A stretch of 64,000 nt of DNA from NCBI GenBank assembly GCA_012932865.1, contig SAXG01000015.1:186001-250000 (forward strand), given 5' to 3'. Source of the stretch: Amylostereum areolatum. Lineage: Eukaryota; Basidiomycota; Agaricomycetes; Russulales; Stereaceae. Each line of letters starts with the position of its first letter. Within the stretch, counting starts at the first letter, position 1. Below the pieces are notes generated by a model that searched no databases, was not told the DNA's origin, and saw nothing but the letters and a program-made list of their open reading frames with translations. The position numbers and the translations under genes were made by a program. Positions 44,006 to 56,244 of this stretch are shown piece after piece.

Positions 44006-45761
44006 ATGTCGTCCACTTCCGACGACGACCCACTCGCTTTCGTTGACAAGTTCGGTGGCCGGATCGCCCTTCTCGCCCCGGGCGTGCTGTCCGCCCTCGT
44101 CCAGGCCATCCAAACTGGCATCATCCTCTCTCAATTCATGCACTTCATTGACCGCTGGGATAAGGAGCACCGCATCATGAGGTCTCTCGTCACCTGGGTT
44201 GTTCTCGCTGCCATGTATGTCTTTTGCTTCCACCCGAGCGTCCTTGTCCGAACACTTGCCTAGGTTTCAGTCCGTCACCGCCTTTCATACATGGTGGAAT
44301 ACTTACGTCGTCAACTTCGGTCTATTCGTGCGTGGCTTGATCGTCCTGTCGCACCTTTGCCCACTCACCTCTTATCTCCTGTGCATAGGATAAGATGTTC
44401 GTGATCGACTGGGCCCAGCGAGCTCAGTTCGTGGTCGTGCGTGCCTGCCAACAATTTCTCTCGAATTTGTCAACTCACCTGTCAGTCTCCGCCAGAATCT
44501 TCTGATGTCAACGCCTGTGCAGTCGTTTCTTCTATGGCGATGTTGGCTTGTACGTTCTGTAGTTTCCGGCGGAATGATCGTCTGATCGGCTTCGCAGATT
44601 TTGGGTCGGAATCTGTTTATCATCGTGAGCACAAACATCCAAGGTCTTGGCCCAGAGCCCTCATACGATATTCTTTAAGATCCCGCTGGGCATCATTCTC
44701 CTCGGCTGTGTCGCCGCAAGCATTGTTGTGACTGTGGAATCCTTCGTGAAGTCTTCGGGCGTCGCGTTCACAGAGAATGTTAACCCGGCAGGCGAGTACC
44801 CCCCCCCCCCCCCCACCGTTTCTTGACGATTGCTCATTCCAACCACGTCCATGCAGTTGTCATCGCCCTAACCCTACCCGCAAGTTCGTCTTCTCTTTTT
44901 CTTTTTTCGTCAAGGAGACGCTAACGCCTCGTCATTCCAGTTCTCGATATCCTCCTTACGGGCATACGTACGCGATTCTCCTGTGAGGTATTCGCACTGC
45001 TGAACTGTATTCCTTTTTTCAGTGCTTCTGTTTCTCTCCCGTTCGCGATCAGATGTATACACTCGCCGCACGCGTCAGGTTCGTATCCTGCCGTCGTCTG
45101 TGTTTGCCCTGGCTGAATTCGCCTGGACAGGTAATGCGCCGGCTTATGTTCACCGTTTGGGAGGCAGCGGTCCCGCCGTGTGTGGTTGCATTCGTTTCCA
45201 TGATCATATACGTTGCCACCGTGAGTCCCTGTCCCCTCTTGTCTTCGCCATCCACGCCAACGCCAACGCTCTCAACGTAGCCGAGGAATTTTCCATGGGG
45301 CGTCATGCTCCAAACCATCCTCGGAAAGCTCTACGTCATGTCCCTCCTTATAACCTTGTATGTCCAGCCCTCCGTGTACCCTGATTTCTGCGAGGCGGAC
45401 AAAGCTGACGTCGAAGGCAGAAACAACCGCACAGAGATCTCGAGCGTATTCGCGCAGAACCGAACGCATTTCCCGACAGCGGCGAGCTCTATGAACATCG
45501 AGTGGAACGGTAGGTCTTTCGGCCGATGTCACGCACGACATCGCACCGCAGATACGACTCTCGGTGGGTCTTCCTCTTCTCTGCTCCTTAACTACCCGTT
45601 GACGTTACCCCACCCGCTTGAAGATAAATACGCGAAGATCCTCTGGACAAGAACACCTAGCGCTCGACTCGCCCACGTCCAGGATAGCCCTCGACGATCT
45701 CTCGAGTGCGGACCACAAGACGCGGGCGTCTCCCCCCTCATACCGCGTAGAAGCAGGCTGA
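44006..45761 (+). CDS. DUF6534-like multi-pass membrane protein
   Basis: It starts MSSTSDDDPLAFVDKFGGRI. Helices in order are LLAPGVLSALVQAIQTGIIL, SLVTWVVLAAMFQSVTAFHT (joined across an intron at 44216), IPLGIILLGCVAASIVVTVE, FTENVNPAVVIALTLPVLDI, MRRLMFTVWEAAVPPCVVAF and GVMLQTILGKLYVMSLLITL. This order, with the late TWEAAVPP-type and KLYVxSLL segments, is typical of the DUF6534 membrane family of basidiomycetes, as I remember it. The probable tail is HLALDSPTSRIALDDLSSAD ending RVEAG at TGA 45759-45761. The junction into that tail is uncertain, and an earlier stop at 45492-45494 is the alternative. A 16-C run lies in an intron at 44799-44814. Function is unknown. Confidence 0.65.
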
Positions 45762-47471
45762 TTACGATGGCCCGCGGTGCAAGGACCTTTTCTCGTGGAC
45801 AGTTTGCGCGTACGTTACTTCGTTACCAGCTGTACGATTATCTCAGGATGCAGCGGCTCGGCCCATGGAGCCTGGCGTTTGGAACATGGGTTGGAATTGA
45901 GCGGGCGGCGGCGAAGGTCTTGCAAGCTCCAAACCTCTTCAAGCTCAAGCAAGAATCGATCATGAATGGCCATAAATGCATGGCGGTGGCGGTCCGCCTA
46001 TTGTCAACTTCTTCGCTTGGCCTGAGGAAGACCCAGGGACCCATGCACTCTTCCATCGTCCGCCTCCCGCGCACAAAATCCTGTGCCCGCTCTCCGCGTA
46101 TCTCTGCGGGTAAGCTACGAAGCGGGGAAGTGCATCGTGTACTGGCGCGGTGAGTCAGCGTCCGTGGTTTACACCCCGCGACGTCTGAGCTACTCCAGAC
46201 GGCAGAATCCACGACGACGGTCCATAGTGCCCTGGCAGCACGGAAGCCCACGACAGTGATGTGTTCAAACTTGGATGAATTCGAAGAAGACGCGACCCCG
46301 AGTCCGAGTCGGCAATAATGCTAGGCATCACAAGACGATCGGTGTGGCATGTTTCAACAAATCCCTCACGCGCGACGATTGTAGCCTCCAGCTCGAACGT
46401 CCAAGGCTCCGACTCCGACTCCGAAACGCTGAGAGCGGATGGCCACTGCCAGGGATGGCCTGAGGCTTGAAGCTTGAAGCTTGAAGTTAGGGACTGCAGG
46501 GACGAACAAAACTTGCAACTTCTCCTTGCGACTTCTCCCTCGGACCTTCGGGATCTGCTATCTCGGAGCTCTTATATCTAGAACCTGTGTGTCGGTGCCG
46601 ACATCGCACAACGCCTAGCTTGAACGGGTTTAGCGCTGCGTTACGCTCGTCGCACACGGGATGCTTTCCAGACGTCGAAAGAAGTGCAGATCTGGCCGGC
46701 CTGCCGTGCGACTTGGCGCAGAATATTCGAGGATGAGCGGAGTTGAAGCCAGGACCTACATTTCTCCAGTTACGGCGAGGCCGCCATTGCATACCGACGG
46801 TCCGTCAAGCACGCACTTCCACACCGCCGGTGGTGGGTCAAGCAATGATACCAAGTTGCAACCAGACGGTTTCGCCACGCACTTGCCCGCTTTTACCGAA
46901 ACCCCAAACCGAAGCATGTACACAGGATCGACGTCGCGGTTGAGCGCTCTGAGCTCGAGTCATTCCAGTTCGTTCTCCGCACCCCAGGTGCCCTGCCAGA
47001 CGCCGCCGCGTCGAAGACGACCGGACCTGCGCCTCGGCGAACTCTTTGTTTGTCAAGGTCGGTAAGTCATCCTACTTGGATGTGACAGCAAAAAAAAATA
47101 GGCCTACAATGCTTGTCTCCAATATATTTGCGTGATGCGATGCATTCCGGAATGTCACCACCTCCAGTCCAATCCACCTTGCGAACCGTGTGTACGACTA
47201 ATCGTATTGACAGAGCAGACAGGATATCTGGTGATGTGACATTTGACTAGGAAACTCCGTATCTTCATGCTTCAACAGGAAGAAAAACAACCATTGAAAT
47301 CTGATCGGCCTTCAGTACTGTTCGATGTGCCTAAGGGACGATAAAATGAACGGCCATAAGTGTATGAACGTCCGATAGTGTGTAGTCCGCGGGAGTATGA
47401 GTCATACAAATCCAAGCGTCCGGTATCACGAACGAAGACGACCGTATACGTAAACATCCACCCGCCCACTC
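45762..47471. other. Intergenic, one weak open frame
   Basis: About 1.7 kb. The plus strand at 46661-47065 has an open frame (for example GVEARTYISPVTARPPLHTD, a Ser-rich end, then RRRRPDLRLGELFVCQGR). I cannot find splice partners or a family, so I do not call it. The stretch 47080-47270 is AT-richer and probably a 3' UTR. Confidence 0.35.
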
Positions 47472-49032
47472 TCACGTCGGCGAAAGGAGGACGTAGCCTG
47501 CAACTAGAGCACATAGCACCGCAAAGACGCCGTCGAGAGAGCACGAAAGTGACGTCGAGGACGAGGGCGATGCGTTGGATCTGGGTGGCGCAAGAAATTA
47601 AGTTTTAGGATTGACAGATGCTGAACGTTCAACGACAATGGAGATACGCACGTGGTGGAGGCGCTGGTAGATGATGCGCTTCCGCTGGCCGCAGTTGACC
47701 CGGAAGACGTTGGCGTTGACGCAGTTGTGTTAGACGCCAGAGCCCACTGGATCCCGCCCATGACATGCGCCACGAACATGTCATCCTAGGAGAACGCGTC
47801 ACAAGAACGAACGACGAACGACGCACGCATGCACACACCTGCCATGTTGCGTTCAAGTGACCCAAGCTTGTGTAGAAACTTCGCCCAGCTGTCCCATTCG
47901 ACGAGACGCCCGCGCCGTGCTCCTGATACCAAGCTGCGCACAAGCAAAAGTGAGAAGCGTGCAGGCGCAGATGGACGTTGTCCACGCACCCGTTGGATGG
48001 GGAGTACCCTGATCAAATTTACGGGGTCCGGGGTCTGACAAAGGGAATGTCAAGATGGGGATTCATCGTGGGGTACTGACGAACACACCGGTATAGGAGG
48101 ATTCGTTCGCAGACAAAAGCACCACGGCGCCTACCGCGCGGGGGTCACTTTTGAAGTTGTACCTGCGAACAACGGCGTCAGCGTGACGGTGGGGCGGGAA
48201 GAGGCGCGAGAGGACGGACATCTCGTCTTGCACATGCCACTGTGCGGGAAGCATGCTTGTGCTGGGGTGTGATGCATCGACGACGTCCACGGTCTAGTGT
48301 CAAGTCAGCGATGGTACAAACGTAAAACACGCGAACAGGCTTGGGACATGGTGTCAGCCCTGTCAGGGAGACGGAGTCCGGTTGGCTTTCCCAAAGTCGA
48401 ATCGAAAGACGCAGCCTGAAGGGCTTCCGCATCCCCGACAAGGCAGGCAAACCAACGTCCTTGGCTTATACCGCATCTGTAGAGGGAGCACGTACCGCGT
48501 TCTGAAGCTCTGGATGATAGTCAAAGAAGGCGCCTGCACCAGGTACCCAGCGGTCAGCAATGAAGACCCAGATACTACCAGTGATGACGCACCTACTTCC
48601 TGGCCGTAGAAAGTGGTGTTTCGCAAACAGTCCGAGGCGGAATGGATCCCGACAAAGTTGCCTCCGCGATCAAGGTAACGCTGCAAAGCGGCTTGACCCT
48701 CGTCATCCAGCACTGCACTCCCGTCGCAAGATCAGGAAGACCTCCCAAAAGCCAGACAGGACGCCGCCCGCACCTTCGCCCGTGTTCATGAGGAACACGA
48801 GCCCCGCATACGCGCTCAGCCCGTCGTCGGTGAACCGCGTCTTGTCCTCCGTCGCGTCGAACCGAATCCCCGCGGATGGGCCGTGTGACGTCAGGGACTG
48901 TATCGCGGTTGGGATGGAGTCGTGACGGAAGTCGGCGGTGGCGGAGAATATGAGCGCTCGAGGTGTAGATTGCTGGCCCATAGCCTGCAGTGTGTACCAT
49001 GTGGCCAGTTGCAGTAGAAATGGAGTGAGCAT
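47472..49032 (-). CDS. Secreted, GPI-anchored ThuA-domain protein
   Basis: It starts MLTPFLLQLATWYTLQAMGQ, a signal peptide, followed by PRALIFSATADFRHDSIPTA, the opening of a ThuA-like domain. Next come GLSAYAGLVFLMNTGE, spliced over a 61-bp intron to VLDDEGQAALQRYLDRGGNF, VGIHSASDCLRNTTFYGQEV, and GAFFDYHPELQNA. The end of the domain has the usual RSFYTSLGHLNATWQ and FVAHVMGGIQWAL. A Ser/Thr/Ala/Gly-rich linker and a hydrophobic end (GVFAVLCALVAGYVLLSPT, TGA at 47472-47474) fit a GPI attachment signal. ThuA proteins have a class I glutamine-amidotransferase-like fold. A role on cell-wall or external sugars is inferred. Confidence 0.75.
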
Positions 49033-49784
49033 GGTAAATGCTCTGAGGAGAGGGTGAGGCCTTTCGGAGGTGGTGGTGAACTGTGTGGGTGAACTTCAAC
49101 TCAAAGTCTCAAAGTGCCAGAATTGTGGGGTAAGGTACCTTCTAGTTACGTAATAAGTATGTGCGCCTCAGCGCTCACAGTCACTGTACTGCCTCCGACC
49201 AGGATCATGAATATGAATATGAATATTCATGAGATCTCATGCATCTCATGGGACGTATTTCAATTGAACCAGCACTCCTCGAATCTTATCCAGTTCATTT
49301 CCGTCATCTCGATCCACCGTCCGCGCAAAGCTAAAATTCTTCCATATCTGTCAGAGCACCATCTCGACGACGGAACATCGCGCAAGGGGGCTCCCACCTC
49401 CAAACAAACAAAGAGCAAAATACACAAGCATGTGAACGACACAGGCAAAGATCCGCAGAACTAGTCCTCGCAGGAGACCAAAACAAGAATAGTGTAGGTG
49501 AAGATCTGAAGCATCTAGCGATTTTACAGACGCATGAAATGGGGGAGTAAACTAAGGTGCTACAGGGGAGCCAAGCCGGATGCGAGACGAGACGGTGAAG
49601 TATACGGTATCGTTATGGTACAAGACTGCGACTGGGAGGGCGAGGACGAGATAGATATATACCGAGGCGCTATGGGTGGTCATGGAAACAATGGGAGTGA
49701 GGACGTGCACGCAAGCAGGGATACGACAAGCAAAACCAATAAGTTACGAGGAGGACCGAAGGGGAGGGGGGGGGAGAAGAAAAG
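49033..49784. other. Intergenic, no gene seen
   Basis: It contains a short tandem ATGAAT repeat (about 49206-49226) and several ATCTCATG units. It probably holds the ThuA gene promoter and the 3' UTR of the histidine kinase. Confidence 0.45.
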
Positions 49785-52700
49785 TCATGATATGCCGAGC
49801 CGAGAGAACATCTCGGTCAGCGTTTTGAAAGCGATCGGTTTGACGAGGCTGTGTGGGGCAAGAGGTCGGTCGGTCACGTCAGCCCACAACCGAACGAAAC
49901 GAGCGTCGACAGGAAAAAACGCACTAGCCGTCGACGCCGGCCTCGAAAGCCCGTCGCTTGTCCTCCAGCGACGACATGCCCGTCAGCGCGAGGATCCGCG
50001 TCGGGTTCACGTCCGATCGCGAGGACTCGATCTGTCTGATTTCCATGGTGGCGCCGACACCTGAGCCGCTCGCCATGAGCCCAAGCCCACCAAGCGAGAG
50101 CGCCAAAGAGCAGAGAACACACACCGTCGAGCACCGGCATCGAGAGATCGAGCAGGATAACGCTGGAACAGGGACGTCAGCTGAGGGATGTGCGGAGGGA
50201 ATAGCGAGCGGCACCCACTCGAACTGTCCATCCGACTCGTAAAGACGGACGCCTTCACGGCCATCGACAGCGTCCCGGAACTCATACCCCTAGCGCGATC
50301 CGTCAGCGTCCCTCCTTCACCCGTCCGACGAAGACCCGAACGCACCTTGCTCGACAACCACCGCACCCTACCCAGACCCAGTCAGCGCCCTTCCGCAACC
50401 CCGAAAACAAGAAAACCACGCACAGCAAGTTCCTCAGGATATTGTTATCCTCCACGACCAGCACCCGCACCGTCTTCTTCGACTCGAGCGTCCCCACCGA
50501 CGACTTGAGCAACGTGCCCCCGGACCCCACCGCGATCGTCGGACTCAGCGACTGCGCGGAATTGCTCAACGCCCGCACCCGCCCGCTGCCCGCCATCTCC
50601 ATCTCGTCCTCCGCCGCCACAGGCAAGTCCTTCCACGAGCCCCCCGGATGCACCGTGATCGAGCGCGGCGCCATCGGCGGCCTCCGCCCGTGCTCGGCCC
50701 CAGCGGCGTGCGACTGCTCCTCCGAATACCGCCGCGTCACCGCGCCCGGCGTGGGCACGCGCGAGGTGTACGGGGAGTCCGCGGGCGGGGACGCGATCGC
50801 GGGGGAGGCGTCGTCCAAGGGCACGAGCTGCGGCGTGGAATGCCGACTCATCTTGAGCGCGTGCAGACAGAGCCTGAGCATCCCCCTCAGTCGCGACGGT
50901 CCGCCCGGCTTGTAAAGCACCCTGCAGAACCCGCCGATCTTCTCGAACTCGTTCACGGTGCTCATCAGGTGGTCGTCCCCGCGGCTCGCGGTGAGGATGA
51001 TAAACGGCCTTTGCGGGTCCTTGCGCTCGATCGCGCTCAGCACCGGCGACAAATCCTCGTTGATGATCGCGAGCTCGCCCGGCATCCCAGAGGGCGCGAC
51101 CTGGCATCCCCACCACGACTCGACGTAGTGCACCACAATCCGGCGCAAAAGCTGGATGCCGCGATGGGGGTCCTCGAACCCGACGAGCGCGACCGCGTAC
51201 CGTTCGTGCGCCGGGAGCGGGGGCTCCATGACGTGCGCCGCGACGTCGTCCTCCTCGGCCACCTCGGCGTTGAACGTGACCTTGATCTCGGTCCCCACGT
51301 TTTCCTCGCTCCACACGTCCACCTTGCCGTCGACGCCCTTGGACTGCACGATGCTGTTGACGATGGCGAGGCCGAGTCCGGTGCCTGTTTGGAGCGGGTT
51401 TTCCTGGGAAAACGGGTGGAACAGTTGGTTCTAGATCACGACGTCAGCTCATCGCGGACGACCGCGCGACTCCCAAACGCGCCACCACCGTACCTTGAGA
51501 AAGTCCTGGCTGATTCCCTGGATGACGCATGGGTGAGAACCGTTTCGAACGACGCGGGCCCAGGACTCCGAAACGCTCACCTTGCCCGTGTCCACGACCG
51601 ACAGTTCCACCTTGACCTCGTTCGCGAGCATGTCCGGCGTCGAAGGGAGCTGGCGAAGTATGACGTGCACGTATCCGTCCTAAACCCGCGCTTGGTCAAC
51701 ATGAGACGCCCCACGACCGAGAGCGCGAAAGCAGCGTTACCGCGGTGAACTTGAGACTGTTCCCGAACACGTTCATGAGCACGCGCCGGATCCCACCCTT
51801 CTCGAACTTCAGCATCCAGCCCTGCACGTCCGCGAGCGGTCAGCGAAAAGGCGAGGCAAAGCTCCGAGCGACGCCGACCTCTTTACGCTCCCCGATCTCC
51901 ACGATGATCTCGACATGCTTCTTGACCTTCCCGAGCTTGTCTTGCCGTGGCGGCGAATAAAAGCTCCCGATCTCCGACTCGTTCAGCGCGGAGGTGCGCG
52001 CGCGGTGTCCTATCCAACAGCCCTCCACCGCCTCCTCGACCAGTTGCATGAGATCCACCCTACAGAAACATCAGTCCCCCTCCCCCCAAAAGAAGGCACC
52101 CTGAACCACGCACTTGCTCGCCCCGATAGCATGCTCGACGCCGCCCGACTTGGAGTTCCCGCTCAGCTTGGTGAAGTCCAGCACGTGGTTGACCGTCTCC
52201 ACGAGCGACGTCCCGCACGCCTGCACCGTCTGCAAGAACGAGATCTGGCTGTGGTTGAGCGGCGTGTCCGCGAGCAGCTCCGCCGCGGCCAAAATCCCAT
52301 GGAGCGGCGTCCGGAGCTCGTGCGATATGCTACAAGGGGGGGCGTGGCGGCGCGGTCAGACGGGGGTGTCGCGGAGGACAGAACGAAAGAGGGGACTCGC
52401 TTGGAGATGAAGAGGCTCTTCGCCTTGTCCGCGAGGGTCATCCGCCGCTTCAGCACGGCGGAGAGGATGATGACGCCGATCGCGCGAAGGTAAGACAGTT
52501 CGTGGCCTTCCAGCTACAAACGAGGAAGCGTGAGGCGACAAAGACGCATCGTGGACACAGCAACGACGTACGAAGCGTTTTCGATGCTCGGACGAATTGT
52601 ACGCGCAGAGCATCGCGAAGGGCCGCTTGTCGATGTTGAAGATCGGAACGCCTGCGGCCGCGCCGTCAGCTCTGCGAGGCACCCACGGCGCAAACGAAGA

Positions 52701-55700
52701 CGAAAAGACGCACTGAGCGCGTACTGGATCCCGCTGGGGATAAACGGCCGCAGGGGCGCGGGGACGACGCCCTCGAAGATGCGCCCGTCCGGGTACTTCA
52801 TGAACGTCTCGTAGAGCTTCGCGCTCTCCTCCGGGGTCAGCTTTTGCGTGACCGTGCCCGTCTCCGCGTCCGCGCTGTGCACGATCACCGACACGATCGC
52901 CTCCGCGCTCATCGTCTCCACGACCTCCCCGTGCGACACGTCCATCACGATCGCGCCCTCGACGTCGAGCGTCTTCTGCACGAGCTTCGCCGCGCGTCCG
53001 TACACCTTGTCCATGCTGAACGTGTTCATCTCCGCCGGGCGGTCGTGCCCCGCCTCGATGTCGATCTCGAGGCACTCGCGCGTGAACTGCTCCATCTGCG
53101 AGGAACCGAAAAAAAAATCAGCCCAGGTGGCGCGTCAGCGAAACGAAAGGCCAAGCGCCCGCCCGCGCCCGCCATACCGACGTCATCGCGGGCGAGGGGG
53201 GAAACGCACCGAGGTTTGGATTCGATCGCGAATACGCAGCTGGATCTGTCCGAGACGCGGTCATGGGTCAGCTCTCCCTGGAAGGGGAACGGCACAAGGA
53301 GCCCCACCACGCACCTTGTCACGCCAGAGCTCCATCTCCCGCATCGCTATCGCCTGGGCCCCGGTCTGCGCGTCAGTCACCGGGGAAAACGCACCCCATC
53401 CGACACCGCGAGGAAGAGGCTCACCGCGAATTCCTTGAGCGTGTGGCGCTGGCGCGGGCTGAACTCCTGCCGCGGGACGTCGTCCATGATCGCCAGCGTG
53501 CCGACGTTGAAGCCGTCTTGGGTGCGCAGCGGCGCGCCGGCGTAGAAGCGGACGTGGGGCGCGCCCGTCACGAGCGGCTGGGGAACAAGGTCAGACGGGC
53601 GGGGGGAGAGCGCGCGCGCGAGGAACGCACGCTTTTCGCGAATCGCCAGTCTTCGTGGGTGTCCAGGATCACGGTCGGTTCGTCGCCCCTGTTGCACGCC
53701 CCAAGATGCGTCAGCGTCCGCGGGAGCAGGGGCGCGTCGAGGGAGCGCACGCACCTCTGCAGGATCGTGTGCGCGCATATCGAGCTTGTCCTGCTGCACG
53801 TGTTCGCGCTCGTCCCCGCTATTGTTCAGAGGGCGAAAAACCGAGAGACGAACGTCACCACCGAGGCACACACGCCGCGCGCCGCATTCGGAAACGCGGG
53901 AGGGAGGGGGGGGGGGAAGCACTCACAGGCCGACTTGTACCACCTGTGTTCCGACGCAAGTCAATAACGGGACGACACCCCTGCCGCGGCCGGGCGCGCA
54001 CGACAACGAACGCCGATGGGCGACTCACTGCTCGTTTCCGTCGATCAGGCCGATCAAGACGGTCTTGGTGCTGAACACGAGCCGGGTCAGGTGTTCGATC
54101 CGGTCAAAGTTGGCGTCGGGGCCGGTGTGCCAGATATTGAACTGGGAGAGCGCGCGCCGGCGCTCGAGCTCGTCGGGCGGGTAGGGCGGGGCGAGGTACC
54201 CGAGCTCGAGGAACATGGACTCCTCCTTGACCGCGCGGCTGGCCTTGATCTCCGCCTGGGCGGCGCGCGGCGCGCCGAGGGCGGCCTCCATCGCGTGCGA
54301 GTTGGGCAGGGGGGAGGAGGTCTGGCGGGTGAGGTTCACGCGGCGCGGGATCGCAGGCACGGTCTGCACCCCGGCGTGGCTGTCGAGCTCGGGCGCGGTG
54401 TTCTGGCGGTGAGGAACGGGCGGGAGGGGCTCGACGGAGATCGCGCGCGTGACGGGGGGGGAGTTGTGGGGCCCGTTGAAATAGTCCGCCGTGCGCTCGG
54501 CCTCGAGCTCCGGGGGCATGGTGGGAATGGGCACGGTCGCGGGGGGCGGGGGCGGGGGCGGGGGTCCGGACAGGTCGGTGGTCGAGGAGGACGTGCTGGA
54601 GGACGGGGACGGATGGTCGAGGGCGGACTCTGGGGGGAGCGGGGCGTGCTCCGGGGTGGTGGGGCTGCCTTGTATGGTGGAGAGAACGTCAGGGCCGGCG
54701 TGGATGTCGGTCGTGCCCTCCCAGAAGCTGCCCAGACGGTGCTTCCGGGCCGGGGGGAAACCGCTGAGACCCGGGGAGAAGGGGAGGGCGACGCCGGTGT
54801 CGGAGGGGTAGTGGCTGGGCACGACGGCCCTCGCGTTGCGAAAGGGGTCGGTGAGCTCGTGTTCGGGCGAGGGGAGGGCGAGGGGGGCGATGTTGACGCG
54901 CGCGGCGGCCCAGCGCATGGCGGCGGCGGCGGCGGCGATGTCGGTGTGAGGCATGGGGACGGGGGGCGGGAGGGCATCGAGGGAGAGGGAGGGCGGGGGC
55001 GCGACGGAGGAGGAGCGGATATCGGGAACGGACTTTCGGAGGCGGTGGGAAGGGGTGGGCGCGGGTGGGTGGAGGTGCGGTCGTCGGAGGAGAAAGGAGG
55101 GGGAGGGGGGGGGAGGGGGGCTTGGGGACGGGGGAGGCGGTGAGTTGGCGGGGGACGTCGGGGCGGAGAAGGGCGATGTTGAGCGGGTCGGGGTCGGTGA
55201 AGGAGGAGGGGGAGGAGGTGAGGGCTATGGACGGGTTGGGGGTCGGAGGCGTCAGCGTGAGATCTTTGGGGGGAAGCTTGGGGGAGGAGGGGGCGGAGGA
55301 CGGAGGGAGCGATGGGGGGAACGAGAGCTCGAAATAGGATCGGGGCGGGTTCGGGGTCTTGTGAGGGTCCCAGTGGCCGTGGGCGTACGCGCCGATGAAC
55401 GTCGCCCAGTCGTAGTCTCCGTCGCCGGGGTCGCTGTGGTGGCGCTGGAGAGGGGGTTGAGCGGGCGGCGGGTGAGCAGGATGCGAAGGGTTCAGTACCA
55501 GATGGCCCGAATCTGACGGGCGAGGCGTCGAGTCAGGACCCGAGGCGCAAACGGAGAGGGAGAGAAGAGAGAAAAGGACGGACCGGACAGGGCGCGCTTG
55601 AGCATGTCCTCCTGGTCGGGCGGAGGCGGGCGGGGGTGGGAGGGCTCGAGGTCGTGCGTGGGATCCGTTGGGGAGAAGTAGTCGGGACGGAGGGAGAGGG

Positions 55701-56064
55701 CGGGGGAAGAGGCGGGATCGACGGAGGGGGAGGGGATGGGGGTCGGACCCTCGCTGACGGAGGCGGCGGCGGTGGACGGGAGGAGGAAGGACTTGTCCTC
55801 GACGGAAGACGCGGTGGACGGGCGGGTCGAGCGGCGGGGGTAGGTCCTGCGAAAGGGGAGAGGAGGGGGCATGAACGGGGCGGAGGAGATCTGGGACGAA
55901 AGCGAAAGGGGAAGAGTGGCTGCGACGAGTGGAGAGTGGGTGACGGGCGCGCCCTGGTCGGTGCCGAGCCCAGGATCGCGGCCGTCGCCGTCGTGGTCGA
56001 TGCCAAAGGGTCGGAGATCGCTGGGGACGGTGGAGTCCCTCATCGTGGACGACGATGAGCTCAA
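49785..56064 (-). CDS. Hybrid histidine kinase with GAF domain
   Basis: This is a long multi-exon gene. The N-terminal 600 or so residues are Pro/Ser-rich (start at 56064, [20 protein letters not shown]). Then come [20 protein letters not shown] and LIDGNEQWFK, which lead into a GAF domain ending [20 protein letters not shown]. Coiled and sensor-like sequence follows (52500-53100). HisKA carries the phospho-His motif [10 protein letters not shown], split across an intron near 52330. The ATPase domain has [14 protein letters not shown] (N box), VVDTGKGI (G1) and [14 protein letters not shown] (G2). After a Ser-rich linker the receiver has [16 protein letters not shown], the acceptor [21 protein letters not shown] and GYLVKPV. 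It ends at TGA 49785-49787. This should feed a phosphorelay through a fungal Ypd1-type protein. The ligand of the GAF domain is unknown. Confidence 0.9.
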
Positions 56065-56244
56065 GGCGTTCGATCGACGGGCAGCATTCGCTTCCTCAAC
56101 TTACTTATCGCAAACAACTTAACTCCTTCCTAGTAATACACCGGTCAACAGACGCCCGCCCCGCCTCCTTTCCCACGCTTTCTTTCTCCTGACGTCATCT
56201 TTCGCAAGCAAGTACTTACAACATTCTCGACATTATCATTAGAA

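Noticed and set aside
46661..47065. Ser-rich plus-strand open frame
   Set aside because: Low-complexity sequence open on both strands, with no splice partner or recognisable domain.
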